Below, piece by piece: positions 1-9,938 of a stretch of 64,000 nucleotides of DNA. This DNA is from Phocicoccus schoeneichii (GTDB taxonomy: Bacteria; Bacillota; Bacilli; Staphylococcales; Salinicoccaceae): the NCBI RefSeq assembly GCF_014635565.1, contig NZ_BMDB01000002.1, forward strand, positions 186,001-250,000, read 5' to 3'. A program made the translations under genes and the position numbers. The notes under the pieces are model-generated. The model was given only the letters and a program-made list of their open reading frames with translations. It had not been told where the DNA came from and did no database searches. Each line of letters opens with the position of its first letter. Position 1 is the stretch's first letter.

Positions 1-180
1 TTTATAGACGACCCCAACGTTACCGTTATCGATTTTTGTTACAAAAAATGTTAAAAATAAGCCAATTGCTACGACTAAAACGATTGCGGAACCAATTAGC
101 TTACCGATTAGTTTTGTAGATGAAGATCCTTTGCCACCCTTAGGTGAACGTGCTTCGTTTACTTCTTTAACTTTCTTCAA
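1..180 (-). CDS. SPFH/prohibitin-family membrane protein, N-terminal part (runs off left edge)
   Basis: Only the first 60 codons are in the window. The peptide has a basic, Gly/Ser-rich cytoplasmic start, then one membrane segment (about residues 27-46, VLVVAIGLFLTFF), then the stretch KIDNGNVGVVYK that matches the beginning of the SPFH/prohibitin core of bacterial prohibitin-like proteins. Such proteins form membrane-microdomain scaffolds. No ATG is in frame; the likely start is TTG at 178-180, with GGAGG about 12 bases upstream. It overlaps the end of the upstream 91-residue gene by 14 bases, so the two are probably translated together. Family assignment rests on the short N-terminus only. 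Confidence 0.5.
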   Translation of the reverse strand, partial: MKKVKEVNEARSPKGGKGSSSTKLIGKLIGSAIVLVVAIGLFLTFFVTKIDNGNVGVVYK

Positions 181-442
181 TTTGTTTAATTTCCTCCTTC
201 AATTGGTGAATCTCTGTCAGACGTTTCTCATGTTCGGCTATATCTACGTCTGTTTCAAGCAGCGATTCCTCATGAGCAACGAGTAGCTCAAGTCTTTCTA
301 TTTCTGCTTTACGATCTAACTCATTTTGTTTTAACTCTCGCCTATATAGAAAATTATCCACACGACGTCGATTTAACATCAGCAAGATAATGATGAGTAA
401 GAGTAAAAAGAAAACGATGATCCCTATACGTAAAATAATCAA
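167..442 (-). CDS. Small single-pass membrane protein with coiled coil
   Basis: A 91-residue protein with a hydrophobic segment at residues 3-23, an Arg-rich cytoplasmic anchor (RRR) and then a highly charged, Glu/Lys-rich helix to the C-terminus that looks like a coiled coil. The start is TTG at 440-442, with GAGGTG five bases upstream; no ATG fits. It overlaps the following SPFH gene, which suggests a two-gene operon and a possible partner role for the scaffold protein. No characterised family was recognised; function is unknown. Confidence 0.6.
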   Translation of the reverse strand: MIILRIGIIVFFLLLLIIILLMLNRRRVDNFLYRRELKQNELDRKAEIERLELLVAHEESLLETDVDIAEHEKRLTEIHQLKEEIKQIEES

Positions 443-477
443 ATCATCACCTCTATTTAAAGATAGTTATAGTATAA

Positions 478-507
478 CAAAAAAATGGTTATCATATAGA
501 TAACCAT
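478..507 (-). terminator. Terminator after the 515-919 stress-protein gene
   Basis: Read on the minus strand, a perfect 9-bp stem (ATGGTTATC / GATAACCAT, 5-base loop) is followed by a run of seven T. It lies directly after the stop codon of the minus-strand gene at 515-919. Confidence 0.75.
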
Positions 508-514
508 TCACAAA

Positions 515-919
515 TCATGACTTCTCAGAATTCAGTCCATATTCATCATAAATTTCGTCTAGGCTTAAGTTCTCTTTATTGTGATCAGTCTTCACTTGCT
601 CATCATCCAATCCTTTAACGAGTAAAACAATTTGCCCGCTGTTCACACCTTTTTTGTATTCAGCAAGTTCACGTTCATTAAGATCAAATCGACGAGCTAC
701 GAGATCCGTCGAATCACGATCAAATACTTTTCCAACAAGTTTCTCCCAAACGGAACCATCTGCTTTAACAAATTCAATGTCTCTATAATTACGGAATACA
801 TTATCTGGACGATTGTTAAAAGAGACGGTCATGTCCGAAGACGAGATACCTTGAGTTTTTAATTCGTCAATTTTTTTAGTGAGTGATCCTTCAGAGTTAA
901 ATAAATAAATGTGTGTCAT
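515..919 (-). CDS. General stress protein, YflT/GSP17M-type domain
   Basis: A 134-residue acidic cytoplasmic protein. The first ~95 residues fit the heat-induced stress protein YflT domain: an N-terminal beta strand (THIYLF), a helix, 'GISSSDMTV', then the helical 'VWEKLVGKVFDRDS' and 'ELAEYKKGVNSGQIVLLV' segments. In Bacillus and staphylococci members are SigB-controlled stress proteins of unknown biochemistry. The window holds two paralogs (2658-3083 and 24813-25217) with the same layout. The start ATG has GAGGAGG nine bases upstream. A SigB-type promoter was not identified by eye. Confidence 0.8.
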   Translation of the reverse strand: MTHIYLFNSEGSLTKKIDELKTQGISSSDMTVSFNNRPDNVFRNYRDIEFVKADGSVWEKLVGKVFDRDSTDLVARRFDLNERELAEYKKGVNSGQIVLLVKGLDDEQVKTDHNKENLSLDEIYDEYGLNSEKS

Positions 920-1028
920 TTGAACGCCTCCTCAAGTTACTTTATATATACCACTTATTACTCACAAAAAAACAGTAAAATGATTGCTTTATTTTGAAAG
1001 CGTTTTATTATAAGAGAGAGGTGATGAT

Positions 1029-1874
1029 ATGGTTAGGTTAATTGGAGATAAAATCAGAGAAAAGCGCATCAGTTTCGGTTACAGTCAAATGACCGTTGCC
1101 AAGATGTGTAATAGTGACTCACAGGCTATGATATCGAGGCTTGAAAACGACCAGGGCGCAGTAAACTACCAACACTTATTTAAAGTATTAAATGTATTAG
1201 AACTATCTGTTACTGATGTGATAGAAGAAGAAGTCACAGAAGAGAGTCAGTTGCTAAATGAATTAAGAGAATTGAGACTTCGAAGTGAGTTTAACAAAAT
1301 GATGCGACTGCTCAAAACGAAGTCGTTAGCGTACTATGAAAAAGATATTAAACGCACAATTTACTATTACTGGTATTCATCTATTTACCATGCAGCTAGA
1401 AAGGAATATTATAAAGCCGATCGGTTATTAGATGTTGCAATTGCTGAAATTGAAGAGACCAAGCAATATAAACACTTACTCCCAGAAATACTCATTGCGA
1501 AAGGAAATATTGCCTTCGGTAAAGATAAGAACGGGCTCGTCTATTATAAAAGAGCAAATGAATTATACAACCCAGTTTCAAGTCCTGAAACATTTAAAGA
1601 TATCGTACGCATTAATTATTTGTTTGCGGCAGCCCACTGTCGAACTGAAAAATATAATCTAGCTCACATACATATCAATAAAGCAATCAAAGAATTAAAC
1701 AAATACGAATCTAATTTTTTGCGTATAAAATTAGAGTTATCTCGCTTAATTTTATTCTATAGGCAAAAAAGTCCAAATTTTGAATCACAAAAACTCTTCT
1801 TTTTGGAGTTTGCAAAAGCGCTAGGAAGCCCTACAAATATGGATTCTTTAAATAAATTATTCAAATTTGAATAA
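1029..1874 (+). CDS. PlcR-like (RNPP) transcriptional regulator, HTH plus TPR
   Basis: A 281-residue protein. Residues 5-66 form an XRE-type helix-turn-helix (IREKRISFGYSQ, then ISRLEN). The rest is all-helical with TPR-like pairs (YYKADRLLDVAIAEIEE, YYKRANELYN, AHCRTEKYNLAHIHINKAI), the architecture of the PlcR/NprR/Rgg group, which bind short exported-and-reimported peptides in the TPR domain. A 36-codon gene for a secreted-type peptide follows 97 bases downstream on the same strand, the PlcR-PapR arrangement. The start ATG has GAGAGGTGATGAT upstream. Family architecture is seen in the sequence; peptide control is inferred from context. A stand-alone XRE-TPR regulator without peptide is the alternative. 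Confidence 0.72.
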   Translation: MVRLIGDKIREKRISFGYSQMTVAKMCNSDSQAMISRLENDQGAVNYQHLFKVLNVLELSVTDVIEEEVTEESQLLNELRELRLRSEFNKMMRLLKTKSLAYYEKDIKRTIYYYWYSSIYHAARKEYYKADRLLDVAIAEIEETKQYKHLLPEILIAKGNIAFGKDKNGLVYYKRANELYNPVSSPETFKDIVRINYLFAAAHCRTEKYNLAHIHINKAIKELNKYESNFLRIKLELSRLILFYRQKSPNFESQKLFFLEFAKALGSPTNMDSLNKLFKFE

Positions 1875-1913
1875 TTGACTAACTTTTGCTAGTGAATGAA
1901 TGACGGTTCTGAC

Positions 1914-1945
1914 TATAATGTACGTAAGTTCTAGATGCTAGAACT
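1914..1945 (+). promoter_or_regulatory. Promoter -10 and palindrome before the peptide gene
   Basis: A perfect TATAAT lies at 1914-1919 with no good -35 at 16-18 bases, which is typical of activator-dependent promoters. Eight bases further on is a perfect 19-bp palindrome, AGTTCTAG-ATG-CTAGAACT (1927-1945), near the expected transcription start. It could be an operator of the upstream regulator or a 5' UTR hairpin. GGAGG precedes the peptide ATG at 1972. Confidence 0.55.
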
Positions 1946-1971
1946 ATCAATTTAAAGGAGGAATCGTTATT

Positions 1972-2082
1972 ATGAAGAAATTATTTCTTCTGGCGTTTTT
2001 AACTATTTTGATAGGAGTAGGCACAGGATCATTAGAAATAATAAGCTTAAATGACTGCTTGTGTCCTGACTTTATCTGGTAA
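1972..2082 (+). CDS. Putative secreted signalling peptide precursor (36 residues)
   Basis: A short gene with a strong ribosome site (AAAGGAGG, 10 bases before ATG). The product starts MKKLFLLAFLTILIG, a basic N-terminus plus hydrophobic core typical of a Sec signal peptide, and ends in a short polar tail SLNDCLCPDFIW containing two Cys and a terminal aromatic pair. PapR, NprX and Rgg-associated SHP pheromones have this layout, with the active peptide cut from the C-terminus. It sits between a PlcR-like regulator and a YfbU-family gene whose ATG overlaps its stop codon (TAATG), so translation of both is coupled. The pheromone role is inference; a small secreted toxin or leader peptide are alternatives. 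Confidence 0.6.
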   Translation: MKKLFLLAFLTILIGVGTGSLEIISLNDCLCPDFIW

Positions 2083-2579
2083 TGTTAGTATTTGGAAAAG
2101 TAAAAAAGAAAGACAAAATCATGTTTAGAGTGACGATTATACAATTATTAGAAAATCGATTACGTGCGTCCTTATGTGATTTTGAAAAAGAACGATGTCG
2201 CTATTGCATAGAAATTATGAAGTGTGGGTACAAAGAACACTTTGGAGAGGTGTTTGAATTCTTAGGCATCGAATGTAAGATGACGGACAAAAAAGATACG
2301 AATCTGATTAGACGTGTGCTCAGAATGTATGAAGAAATCGAAACAATGTCACCGTCATGTCATACATACAAATTTACGGGTTTTAAAAATGTAAGTCAGC
2401 ACGCCTATTACATGTTCTTAAATCAGTACGGCAAGAGTACCGTAAAATGCGAGAATTTTAACCCAAAGTATTTAAATGAATACGAAAAGTACTTAGAGAG
2501 ATATGAAGAACTGGAGTATCCAGTGAATATTGACTCATTAAAAACAGTATTCGAATCAAAACAATATGAAATGATGTAG
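2082..2579 (+). CDS. YfbU-family protein
   Basis: A 165-residue protein; a second in-frame start, MFRVTIIQLLENRL at 2121, may be the true one for the conserved part. The pattern from there (RLRASLCDF, IIxIMKxGY, FLGI, RRVLRMYEEI, then YKFTGFKNVSQHAYYMFL and NPKYLNEYEKYLERYEEL) aligns along its length with Escherichia coli YfbU, a helical protein of unknown biochemistry reported to be harmful when overproduced. The ATG overlaps the stop of the 36-residue peptide gene (TAATG), so the three genes look like regulator, peptide and output. Cys is unusually frequent for this genome. Assignment is by remembered sequence pattern. Confidence 0.65.
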   Translation: MLVFGKVKKKDKIMFRVTIIQLLENRLRASLCDFEKERCRYCIEIMKCGYKEHFGEVFEFLGIECKMTDKKDTNLIRRVLRMYEEIETMSPSCHTYKFTGFKNVSQHAYYMFLNQYGKSTVKCENFNPKYLNEYEKYLERYEELEYPVNIDSLKTVFESKQYEMM

Positions 2580-2584
2580 TTCTA

Positions 2585-2612
2585 GATGATATCCTCTGAT
2601 ATCATCTTTTTT
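2585..2612 (+). terminator. Rho-independent terminator of the peptide/YfbU operon
   Basis: Perfect 9-bp stem GATGATATC / GATATCATC with a 4-base loop, followed by six T on the plus strand, just after the stop codon at 2579. Confidence 0.85.
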
Positions 2613-2620
2613 AATGAAAC

Positions 2621-2649
2621 AGCCTAGGCCGATAAAAACAGCCTAGGCT
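2621..2649 (-). terminator. Hairpin terminator of the 2658-3083 gene
   Basis: AGCCTAGGC and GCCTAGGCT pair over a short spacer that contains GATAAAAAC. It lies directly downstream of the minus-strand gene at 2658. The T-rich tail on the minus strand is weak, so it may act as a processing or pausing hairpin. Confidence 0.5.
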
Positions 2650-2657
2650 AAAGATAT

Positions 2658-3083
2658 TTAATAATCATCGCGTTCACTTAAATCAATATGCACAGAATCA
2701 TCACTTTCTGTACCCACTTCCTCAATTGGTTTTTGTTGTAATGCATCTAATTTTGCGTCTTGTTCCACTTGTAAGACAAGTTTTCCGTCTTCAACTGCTT
2801 GATGATACATGCGTGCTTCTTCTTCCGTTAACTTCATGTCATCAGTCACTTTATCTTCAGCAGATTCATCAGAGAATAGTGCCGTAAATTTTTGGAAAAG
2901 ATTTCCTTCCCCTTTGTGGAGATTTACTTTATAATTTGTATGGATCTCCGAAGTCTGACTGTGTTTTGTGTAAACATGAACGTCAGTAGGGTCGATACCA
3001 TCAACATCTCTTAACTCTTTAATACGACGAACGAGAGCGGGTACATCTTCAATAATTTCAAATTTTTCAAACATTATTTGCAC
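2658..3083 (-). CDS. General stress protein, YflT/GSP17M-type domain (paralog 2)
   Basis: A 141-residue acidic protein with the same order of elements as the genes at 515 and 24813: an N-terminal strand, a helix with 'RIKELRDVDGIDPTDVHVYTKH', the 'GEGNLFQKFTALFSDES' segment, 'LTEEEARMYHQAVEDGKLVLQV', then a low-complexity acidic tail (about residues 112-141). The ATG has GGAAGTG about seven bases upstream. It is transcribed away from guaB. Role by family: stress-induced, biochemistry unknown. Confidence 0.8.
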   Translation of the reverse strand: MQIMFEKFEIIEDVPALVRRIKELRDVDGIDPTDVHVYTKHSQTSEIHTNYKVNLHKGEGNLFQKFTALFSDESAEDKVTDDMKLTEEEARMYHQAVEDGKLVLQVEQDAKLDALQQKPIEEVGTESDDSVHIDLSERDDY

Positions 3084-3235
3084 TTCCTTTTTGATTTAAC
3101 TACTCAATAATCTCTTTACCCGAATTCCAAAAAGTAAAACGATACCATCAATTTAAGATAAAATGATTACAAAATTTTGAATGTTTGTACTTCTTAATTT
3201 CAAGAAAAGAAAACTTTAATTTAATTATCTTCTAG

Positions 3236-4744
<1,509 letters not shown>

Positions 4745-4762
4745 GACTGGAGTAATATAATC

Positions 4763-6307
4763 ATGGAATTTAGAGAAGAACAAGAGTTTATCTTAGTCAT
4801 TGACTACGGTAGTCAGTATAACCAACTCTTAACACGTCGTATTCGCGACCTTGGAGTGTATAGTGAATTACACAATCCAAGTATTACAATTGATGAAATC
4901 AAGGCATTTAATCCGAAAGCAATCGTACTTTCAGGCGGACCACGTTCTGTTTATAAAGATGATGCATATACAGTAGATCCTGAGATATTTAACTTAGGCA
5001 TTCCTGTACTTGGTGTGTGCTATGGTATGAACCTCATCGTTCACAATACAGGTGGAGAAGTTGGACCACGTGAAGAAGCTTTCTCAGGTGTAGACACTTT
5101 AAAACTAGATTCATCTGTAGAACTATTCAAAGGTTTAGACAATGAAGAAGAAGTTGTAATGAGTTACCATGATGAAGTGAAGTCTATTGGAGAAGATTAC
5201 GAAGTCATTGCAACAACTGACAGAAACGCTTTTGCAGCAATTAAACATAAAGATTTACCAATCTATGGTATTGAATTCCACCCGGAATCAAAACACACTG
5301 TAAATGGTGATGTGTTCATTAAGAATTTCATCAGAGATATCGCTGGTTGTAAAGGCGAATGGACGATGGAGAACTTTATTGAGTTAGAAATCGAGAAGAT
5401 CAGAGAAGAAGTTGGCGACAAAAAAGTCATCTGTGCCATGAGTGGTGGCGTAGATTCATCAGTAACTGCGGTGTTATTACAACGCGCGATTGGTGACAAC
5501 TTGACATGTATCTTTGTGGACCACGGCCTATTACGCAAAGGCGAAGCGGACATGGTAATGGAAGAATTTGGTAAAGGATTCAACATTAACATTATTAAAG
5601 TAGACGCTCAAGATAGATTCTTAAACAAATTAGCAGGCGTTTCAGATCCAGAACAAAAGCGTAAAATTATCGGTAATGAGTTTATTGAAGTGTTCAATGA
5701 TGAAGCGGCAAAACTTAAAGGTATTGATTATCTAGCACAAGGTACGATCTACTCAGATATTATTGAGTCAGGTACTGAAACTGCTGAAACAATCAAATCA
5801 CACCACAACGTTGGTGGATTACCAGAAGATCTAGAATTCAAACTGATCGAACCAATCGCGACGTTATTTAAAGACGAAGTACGCGAACTTGGTTTAGAAT
5901 TAGGAATTCCAGAACATCTTGTATGGCGTCAACCATTCCCAGGACCAGGACTCGGTATCCGCGTACTTGGTGAAATTACAAGAGAAAAATTAGAAATCGT
6001 TAGAGAAACAGACTGGATTTTAAGAGATGAGATTGCGAAAGCAGGCCTCGACAGAGATATTTGGCAGTACTTCACAATACTTCCAGGCATCCGTTCAGTA
6101 GGTGTAAAAGACGATGCACGTACATTTGATTATACAATCGGAATCCGTGCAGTAAACAGTGTAGACGGAATGTCATCGAACTTCGCAAAAATTGACTGGG
6201 ACGTATTAGAAACAATTTCTAAACGCCTAGTAAACGAAGCAAAACACGTCAACCGTGTTGTATATGATATTACGAGCAAGCCCCCTGCAACGATTGAGTG
6301 GGAATAA
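4763..6307 (+). CDS. guaA: GMP synthase (glutamine-hydrolysing)
   Basis: A 514-residue protein. The N-terminal class I glutamine amidotransferase has the triad Cys86 (GVCYGM), His173 and Glu175 (EFHPE). The ATP pyrophosphatase domain carries the PP-loop SGGVDSS (227-233), and the C-terminal dimer domain ends in '[14 protein letters not shown]'. It converts XMP to GMP with ATP and glutamine and is co-transcribed with guaB. The ribosome site is weak (TGGAG), which fits coupling to guaB. Its 3' end is next to an integrase remnant: the end of guaA is a known integration target for genomic islands. Confidence 0.97.
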   Translation: MEFREEQEFILVIDYGSQYNQLLTRRIRDLGVYSELHNPSITIDEIKAFNPKAIVLSGGPRSVYKDDAYTVDPEIFNLGIPVLGVCYGMNLIVHNTGGEVGPREEAFSGVDTLKLDSSVELFKGLDNEEEVVMSYHDEVKSIGEDYEVIATTDRNAFAAIKHKDLPIYGIEFHPESKHTVNGDVFIKNFIRDIAGCKGEWTMENFIELEIEKIREEVGDKKVICAMSGGVDSSVTAVLLQRAIGDNLTCIFVDHGLLRKGEADMVMEEFGKGFNINIIKVDAQDRFLNKLAGVSDPEQKRKIIGNEFIEVFNDEAAKLKGIDYLAQGTIYSDIIESGTETAETIKSHHNVGGLPEDLEFKLIEPIATLFKDEVRELGLELGIPEHLVWRQPFPGPGLGIRVLGEITREKLEIVRETDWILRDEIAKAGLDRDIWQYFTILPGIRSVGVKDDARTFDYTIGIRAVNSVDGMSSNFAKIDWDVLETISKRLVNEAKHVNRVVYDITSKPPATIEWE

Positions 6308-6314
6308 TTGTAGT

Positions 6315-6358
6315 AGAGCTAGAAACCTTTGTGTATCAAGGGTTTTTGGCTCTTTTTT
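6315..6358 (+). terminator. Terminator of guaBA
   Basis: A long stem-loop (AGAGCTAGAAACCTTTG / CAAGGGTTTTTGGCTCT with small mismatches) is followed by a T run. The T run overlaps the end of the integrase fragment on the other strand. Confidence 0.85.
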
Positions 6359-6701
6359 ATTTTTCATTGCACTTTTGTTTTCTTAAATAGTCAACAGTGA
6401 ATTGATTTTTCGGTGAGGAATCATAGTTTTGTTCAGCTTGTTTGAATGTCATGATTCCATTTAGTTTGTTAGCTACTTCAAAGTTGCTATTTGGATAGAG
6501 GTGTCCATATGTTCCTAAAGTTGTTTCGATATCTTCATGCCCTAGACGATCTTTAATGATGAGTGAGTTTTCCCCCACACAAATAAGTAACGAAGCATGA
6601 AAGTCACGCAATCCATGAATTCTGATTCGGTGAATGTCAGCTAGTTTAGCGTAACGCTCAATAGCATGTGAGAGAGTATGTTTTTGTGTTGGAATGCCTC
6701 T
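6357..6701 (-). pseudogene. Broken tyrosine recombinase/integrase, C-terminal remnant
   Basis: The minus-strand frame is open from 6701 to the stop at 6357 (about 114 codons) but lacks a start and all of the N-terminal and most of the catalytic domain; a TAA closes it upstream. What remains is the phage-integrase C-terminus: 'IRIHGLRDFHASLLI' (normally HxLRHTxAS, with the second box His replaced by Asp-Phe), then 'IIKDRLGHEDIETTLGTYGHLYP' with the conserved His and the nucleophile Tyr region. It abuts the guaA terminator, so it looks like the relic of an element inserted at the guaA 3' end. It could carry the marR-paiAB genes as cargo. No intact att repeat was found by eye. Confidence 0.75.
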
Positions 6702-6853
6702 TTATAACCATTAATTCTTTTGCTTTTTTAATGATATCTGCTGAAAAAGAAGTTCCAAGGTTTGATTGTACAGTGAAAGAAATACCCAAGGTTAAAATTT
6801 CTAATACATAAAAAATATCTCACTTTTAATTGACTCTTTGTCATTGTTTTTTA

Positions 6854-6919
6854 TTGCAAACGCAACAAAAATTGGTTATATTAAGTGCATGTTATTTTTA
6901 TTGTATTTGCAACAAAAAT
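6854..6919 (+). promoter_or_regulatory. Promoter/operator of the marR-paiAB operon
   Basis: TTGCAA (6854-6859) and TATATT (6877-6882) are 17 bases apart. The direct repeat GCAACAAAAAT occurs at 6862-6872 and 6909-6919, one copy in the promoter spacer and one in the leader, and TTGC-AAAC-GCAA forms a short dyad across the -35. Placement suggests an autorepressor site for the MarR protein that follows. Confidence 0.5.
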
Positions 6920-6938
6920 ATATACTAAGAGGTTAATT

Positions 6939-7391
6939 ATGAAGGAAATTCTTAGTGAAATTGGAATGATAGCAAGGGCATTTGATTCTATAAGTAATAT
7001 AGAATTTAAAGAATATGACCTTACAAAAGGGCAGTATTTGTATATTGTGCGAATATGTGAAAATCCGGGAATCATTCAAGAAAAGTTAGCTGAGATGATA
7101 AAAGTAGATCGAACAACAGCAGCTCGTGCTATAAAAAAACTTGAAATGAATGGCTTTATTGAAAAGAAAGAAGATAAACATAACAAAAAAATTAAAAAAC
7201 TCTTTCCAACAGAGAAAGGAAAAAAAGTTTACTCTTTTATAAAAAGAGAGAATGATTATTCGAATAGTGTTGCGTTGGAGGGATTTTCCAAAAGAGAAAT
7301 AGAAACGATTTTTCATCTTCTCCAAAGAGTTAGAAAAAACATAGAAGTTGACTGGGAATTTGTAAAAAAGGGGAATAAGAGAGAGTATTGA
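6939..7391 (+). CDS. MarR-family transcriptional regulator
   Basis: A 150-residue winged-helix regulator. Seen: N-terminal dimer helix, 'LTKGQYLYIVRICENPGIIQEKLAEMIKVDRTTAARAIKKLE' spanning the recognition helix (about residues 44-74), the wing 'KKEDKHNKKIKKLFPTEKGK', and a C-terminal dimer helix. ATG at 6939 has AGAGG eight bases upstream; a longer frame to 6885 lacks a ribosome site. It is 25 bases ahead of paiA and probably controls its own operon. The segment is more AT-rich than its neighbours to the eye, in line with acquisition. The ligand is unknown. Confidence 0.85.
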   Translation: MKEILSEIGMIARAFDSISNIEFKEYDLTKGQYLYIVRICENPGIIQEKLAEMIKVDRTTAARAIKKLEMNGFIEKKEDKHNKKIKKLFPTEKGKKVYSFIKRENDYSNSVALEGFSKREIETIFHLLQRVRKNIEVDWEFVKKGNKREY

Positions 7392-7416
7392 TTTTTAAAA
7401 GGAGTGACCTATTTAA

Positions 7417-7935
<519 letters not shown>

Positions 7936-7956
7936 CTTTTTGAAAGGTGGATTATC

Positions 7957-8568
7957 ATGTTTATCCCTAAGCATTTTAAAGTCACAGACTTTGATGAAAT
8001 CAAAGGATTTATTCAAAGTAATTCTTTTGGAATAGTAGTAACCACAAAACAAGGTAAACCTATTGCTACACATTTGCCCTTGGAGTTACATAAACAAGGA
8101 GATAATTACTATATAACCGGGCATATGGCTTATGCGAACCCTCAATGGAAAACGATCGAGGTTGAGAATGAAAATGTCCTTGTTATATATCAAGGGCCAC
8201 ATGCTTACATTTCATCTTCTTGGTACAAACATGAAAATGTACCAACATGGAATTACCAATCTGTTCATATATATGGTACAGCTAGTATTATGAGTGAACA
8301 GGAGTTAGAGGAAGATCTTAGATTATTATTACAAAAATATGAACGTCATCGTAAGAATGCAGTTTTATGGGAAAAACTTTCTCCACAAACTAAAAAACAA
8401 ATAAAAGGGATAGTTGGGTTTAAAATTAAAATAGAAGAAGTTCAAGCAGCATATAAATTAAGTCAAAATCGAAATGACGAGGACTACCATAACATTATTG
8501 ATAAGCTGAATGAGGAAGAAGATTTAAATTCTCATCAAGTTGCAGAAGTGATGAAAAACAGAGAATAA
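7957..8568 (+). CDS. paiB: PaiB-type FMN-binding split-barrel protein
   Basis: A 203-residue protein with the PaiB/FMN-binding-2 pattern: 'MFIPKHFKVTDFDEIKGFIQSNSFG', 'GKPIATHLPLEL', 'GHMAYANPQWK', 'VLVIYQGPHAYISSSWY' and 'VPTWNYQSVHIYG', with 'IKGIVGFKIKIEEVQAAYKLSQNR' near the C-terminus. In Bacillus subtilis PaiA and PaiB act together and affect sporulation and exoprotease genes; PaiB may be a flavin-dependent partner and not a direct DNA binder. It is the last gene of the MarR-paiA-paiB operon, with AAAGGTGG before the ATG. It is followed by a repeat array instead of a clear terminator. Confidence 0.88.
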   Translation: MFIPKHFKVTDFDEIKGFIQSNSFGIVVTTKQGKPIATHLPLELHKQGDNYYITGHMAYANPQWKTIEVENENVLVIYQGPHAYISSSWYKHENVPTWNYQSVHIYGTASIMSEQELEEDLRLLLQKYERHRKNAVLWEKLSPQTKKQIKGIVGFKIKIEEVQAAYKLSQNRNDEDYHNIIDKLNEEEDLNSHQVAEVMKNRE

Positions 8569-8610
8569 TTTAGTTAACTGCTTTAACATAACTAGAATGT
8601 ATTTAGATCA

Positions 8611-9034
8611 GACTCAAAGAACAAAACTGGGAAATGTGAATTAAACTTTGAATGTTGGTGTGACTCACAGAATAAAGTTTGAAAACATATTTTAATCTTT
8701 GAATTAGAGATTTATTCAAAGAATAAATCATCATAATTGGTTTTATTCCTTGAATAGATCGGCATTCGACGACTAATTCCAAAATTTGCAGATTATCTGT
8801 CGAATCCCATCATGATTTGAACGATAATTTTGCTTTTCTGTTTTTATCAGTCAAATAAATAAGGGATTCGACCTTTAATAAGGAAATTCTGTTTTTATCG
8901 TCAAATAAATAAAGGATTCGACCTTTAATAAGGGAATTCTGTTTTTATCGTCCATATACCGATCAGATTCGTACGATAATATTGATTTTTGAGTTTTATC
9001 GTCCATATACCAATTTAATTTGAACGATAAAAAC
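8611..9034 (+). repeat. Repeat array 1, 51-bp period, diverged units
   Basis: About nine diverged units with a 50-51 bp step fill the 584-base gap between convergent genes. Anchors are TCAAAGAA-like words at 8614, 8665 and 8716, then TCGA-like words at 8766, 8868, 8918, 8969 and about 9020, and TTTATCG words at 8843, 8894, 8944 and 8995. Units hold dyads such as ATTTATTC-AAA-GAATAAAT and GTTTTATCGT...ACGATAAAAAC. The rest of the gap (8569-8610, 9035-9152) shows no gene; a small hairpin near 9116-9142 (CCCATC...GATGGG plus T run) may terminate the convergent SDR gene. Confidence 0.8.
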
Positions 9035-9152
9035 AATATCTCTAAAATATGGCCCAATCGAGTACATCTGGAGAATAGGAAAGTATATACAAAAATTAGT
9101 ATCAGAAAACCCATCAAGTGGACCGGGTGTCCGTTCGATGGGTTTTTGAATT

Positions 9153-9869
9153 TTATGGATTATTCGACCATAAACCTGCATGTTTTAATACCACACGAGG
9201 GTGTAGTTTAAGTTGAGTTACGATAAGTTCTGCCAGGTCTTCTGGTTGCATAACTTTTTCTGGGTTTCCGTCTGTTAAGTTCAGTTCTGCTGCCATTTCT
9301 GTTGCGACCGTGCTTGGTGTCATCGTGGACACACGGATATTATGCTTACGTACTTCTTGCATGAGTGATTCGCTCAGTCCAATCACTCCAAACTTAGATG
9401 CAGAGTATGCACTTGTTACTGGGCCACCCTTTTCACCTGCAGTTGATGAAATATTGATGATGTCCCCAGTCTGACGTTCTATCATCTCAGGCAGGACTGC
9501 GTGAGTTGTGTAATATACACCTTTTAGATTCACATCGATAATGTTTGTCCATTCTTCAGGTGTAAGTTCCATGAATCCACCGAACTTAGAAATGCCGGCG
9601 TTGTTTAACAGAATATCGATCGGACCGAGCTCTGTTTTAATCGATTCAACGGCCTTCGTGATTTCATCTAAATTAGACACATCTGCAGTTGCGACCGCAA
9701 CGTTCACATCATATGCTTCAAGCTCTGCTTTCACTTTTTCTAAATTTTCTAGCGTACGCCCGACGAGTCCGAGGTTCACCCCTTCTTTAGCGAGTTCTAT
9801 CGCAGTTGCGCGACCGATTCCACGACCACCACCTGTAATTAATGCGACTTTATTTTTAATATCTTGCAC
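9153..9869 (-). CDS. Short-chain dehydrogenase/reductase, FabG-like
   Basis: A 238-residue classical SDR. Seen: cofactor motif '[11 protein letters not shown]' near residues 12-22, 'NNAG', catalytic Ser in 'INISSTAG' and the Tyr-x-x-x-Lys pair in 'SAYSASKFG', then '[25 protein letters not shown]'. Such proteins reduce 3-oxo compounds with NAD(P)H; the C-terminal [17 protein letters not shown] matches a group usually labelled 3-ketoacyl-ACP reductase that is not part of the fab operon, so the true substrate is open. GTG at 9867-9869 is chosen over TTG at 9870-9872 because it is eight bases from AAGGAG. It is convergent with paiB across repeat array 1. Confidence 0.85.
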   Translation of the reverse strand: MQDIKNKVALITGGGRGIGRATAIELAKEGVNLGLVGRTLENLEKVKAELEAYDVNVAVATADVSNLDEITKAVESIKTELGPIDILLNNAGISKFGGFMELTPEEWTNIIDVNLKGVYYTTHAVLPEMIERQTGDIINISSTAGEKGGPVTSAYSASKFGVIGLSESLMQEVRKHNIRVSTMTPSTVATEMAAELNLTDGNPEKVMQPEDLAELIVTQLKLHPRVVLKHAGLWSNNP

Positions 9870-9938
9870 CAAAATCTCTCCTTAAAATCATGTTAGTATC
9901 ATAAATATTGTACGACCTATCCTTCAGTGGTTCAAATG

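Noticed and set aside
9020-9211. Short frames within and beside repeat array 1
   Set aside because: They are composed of repeat units and have no start signals.
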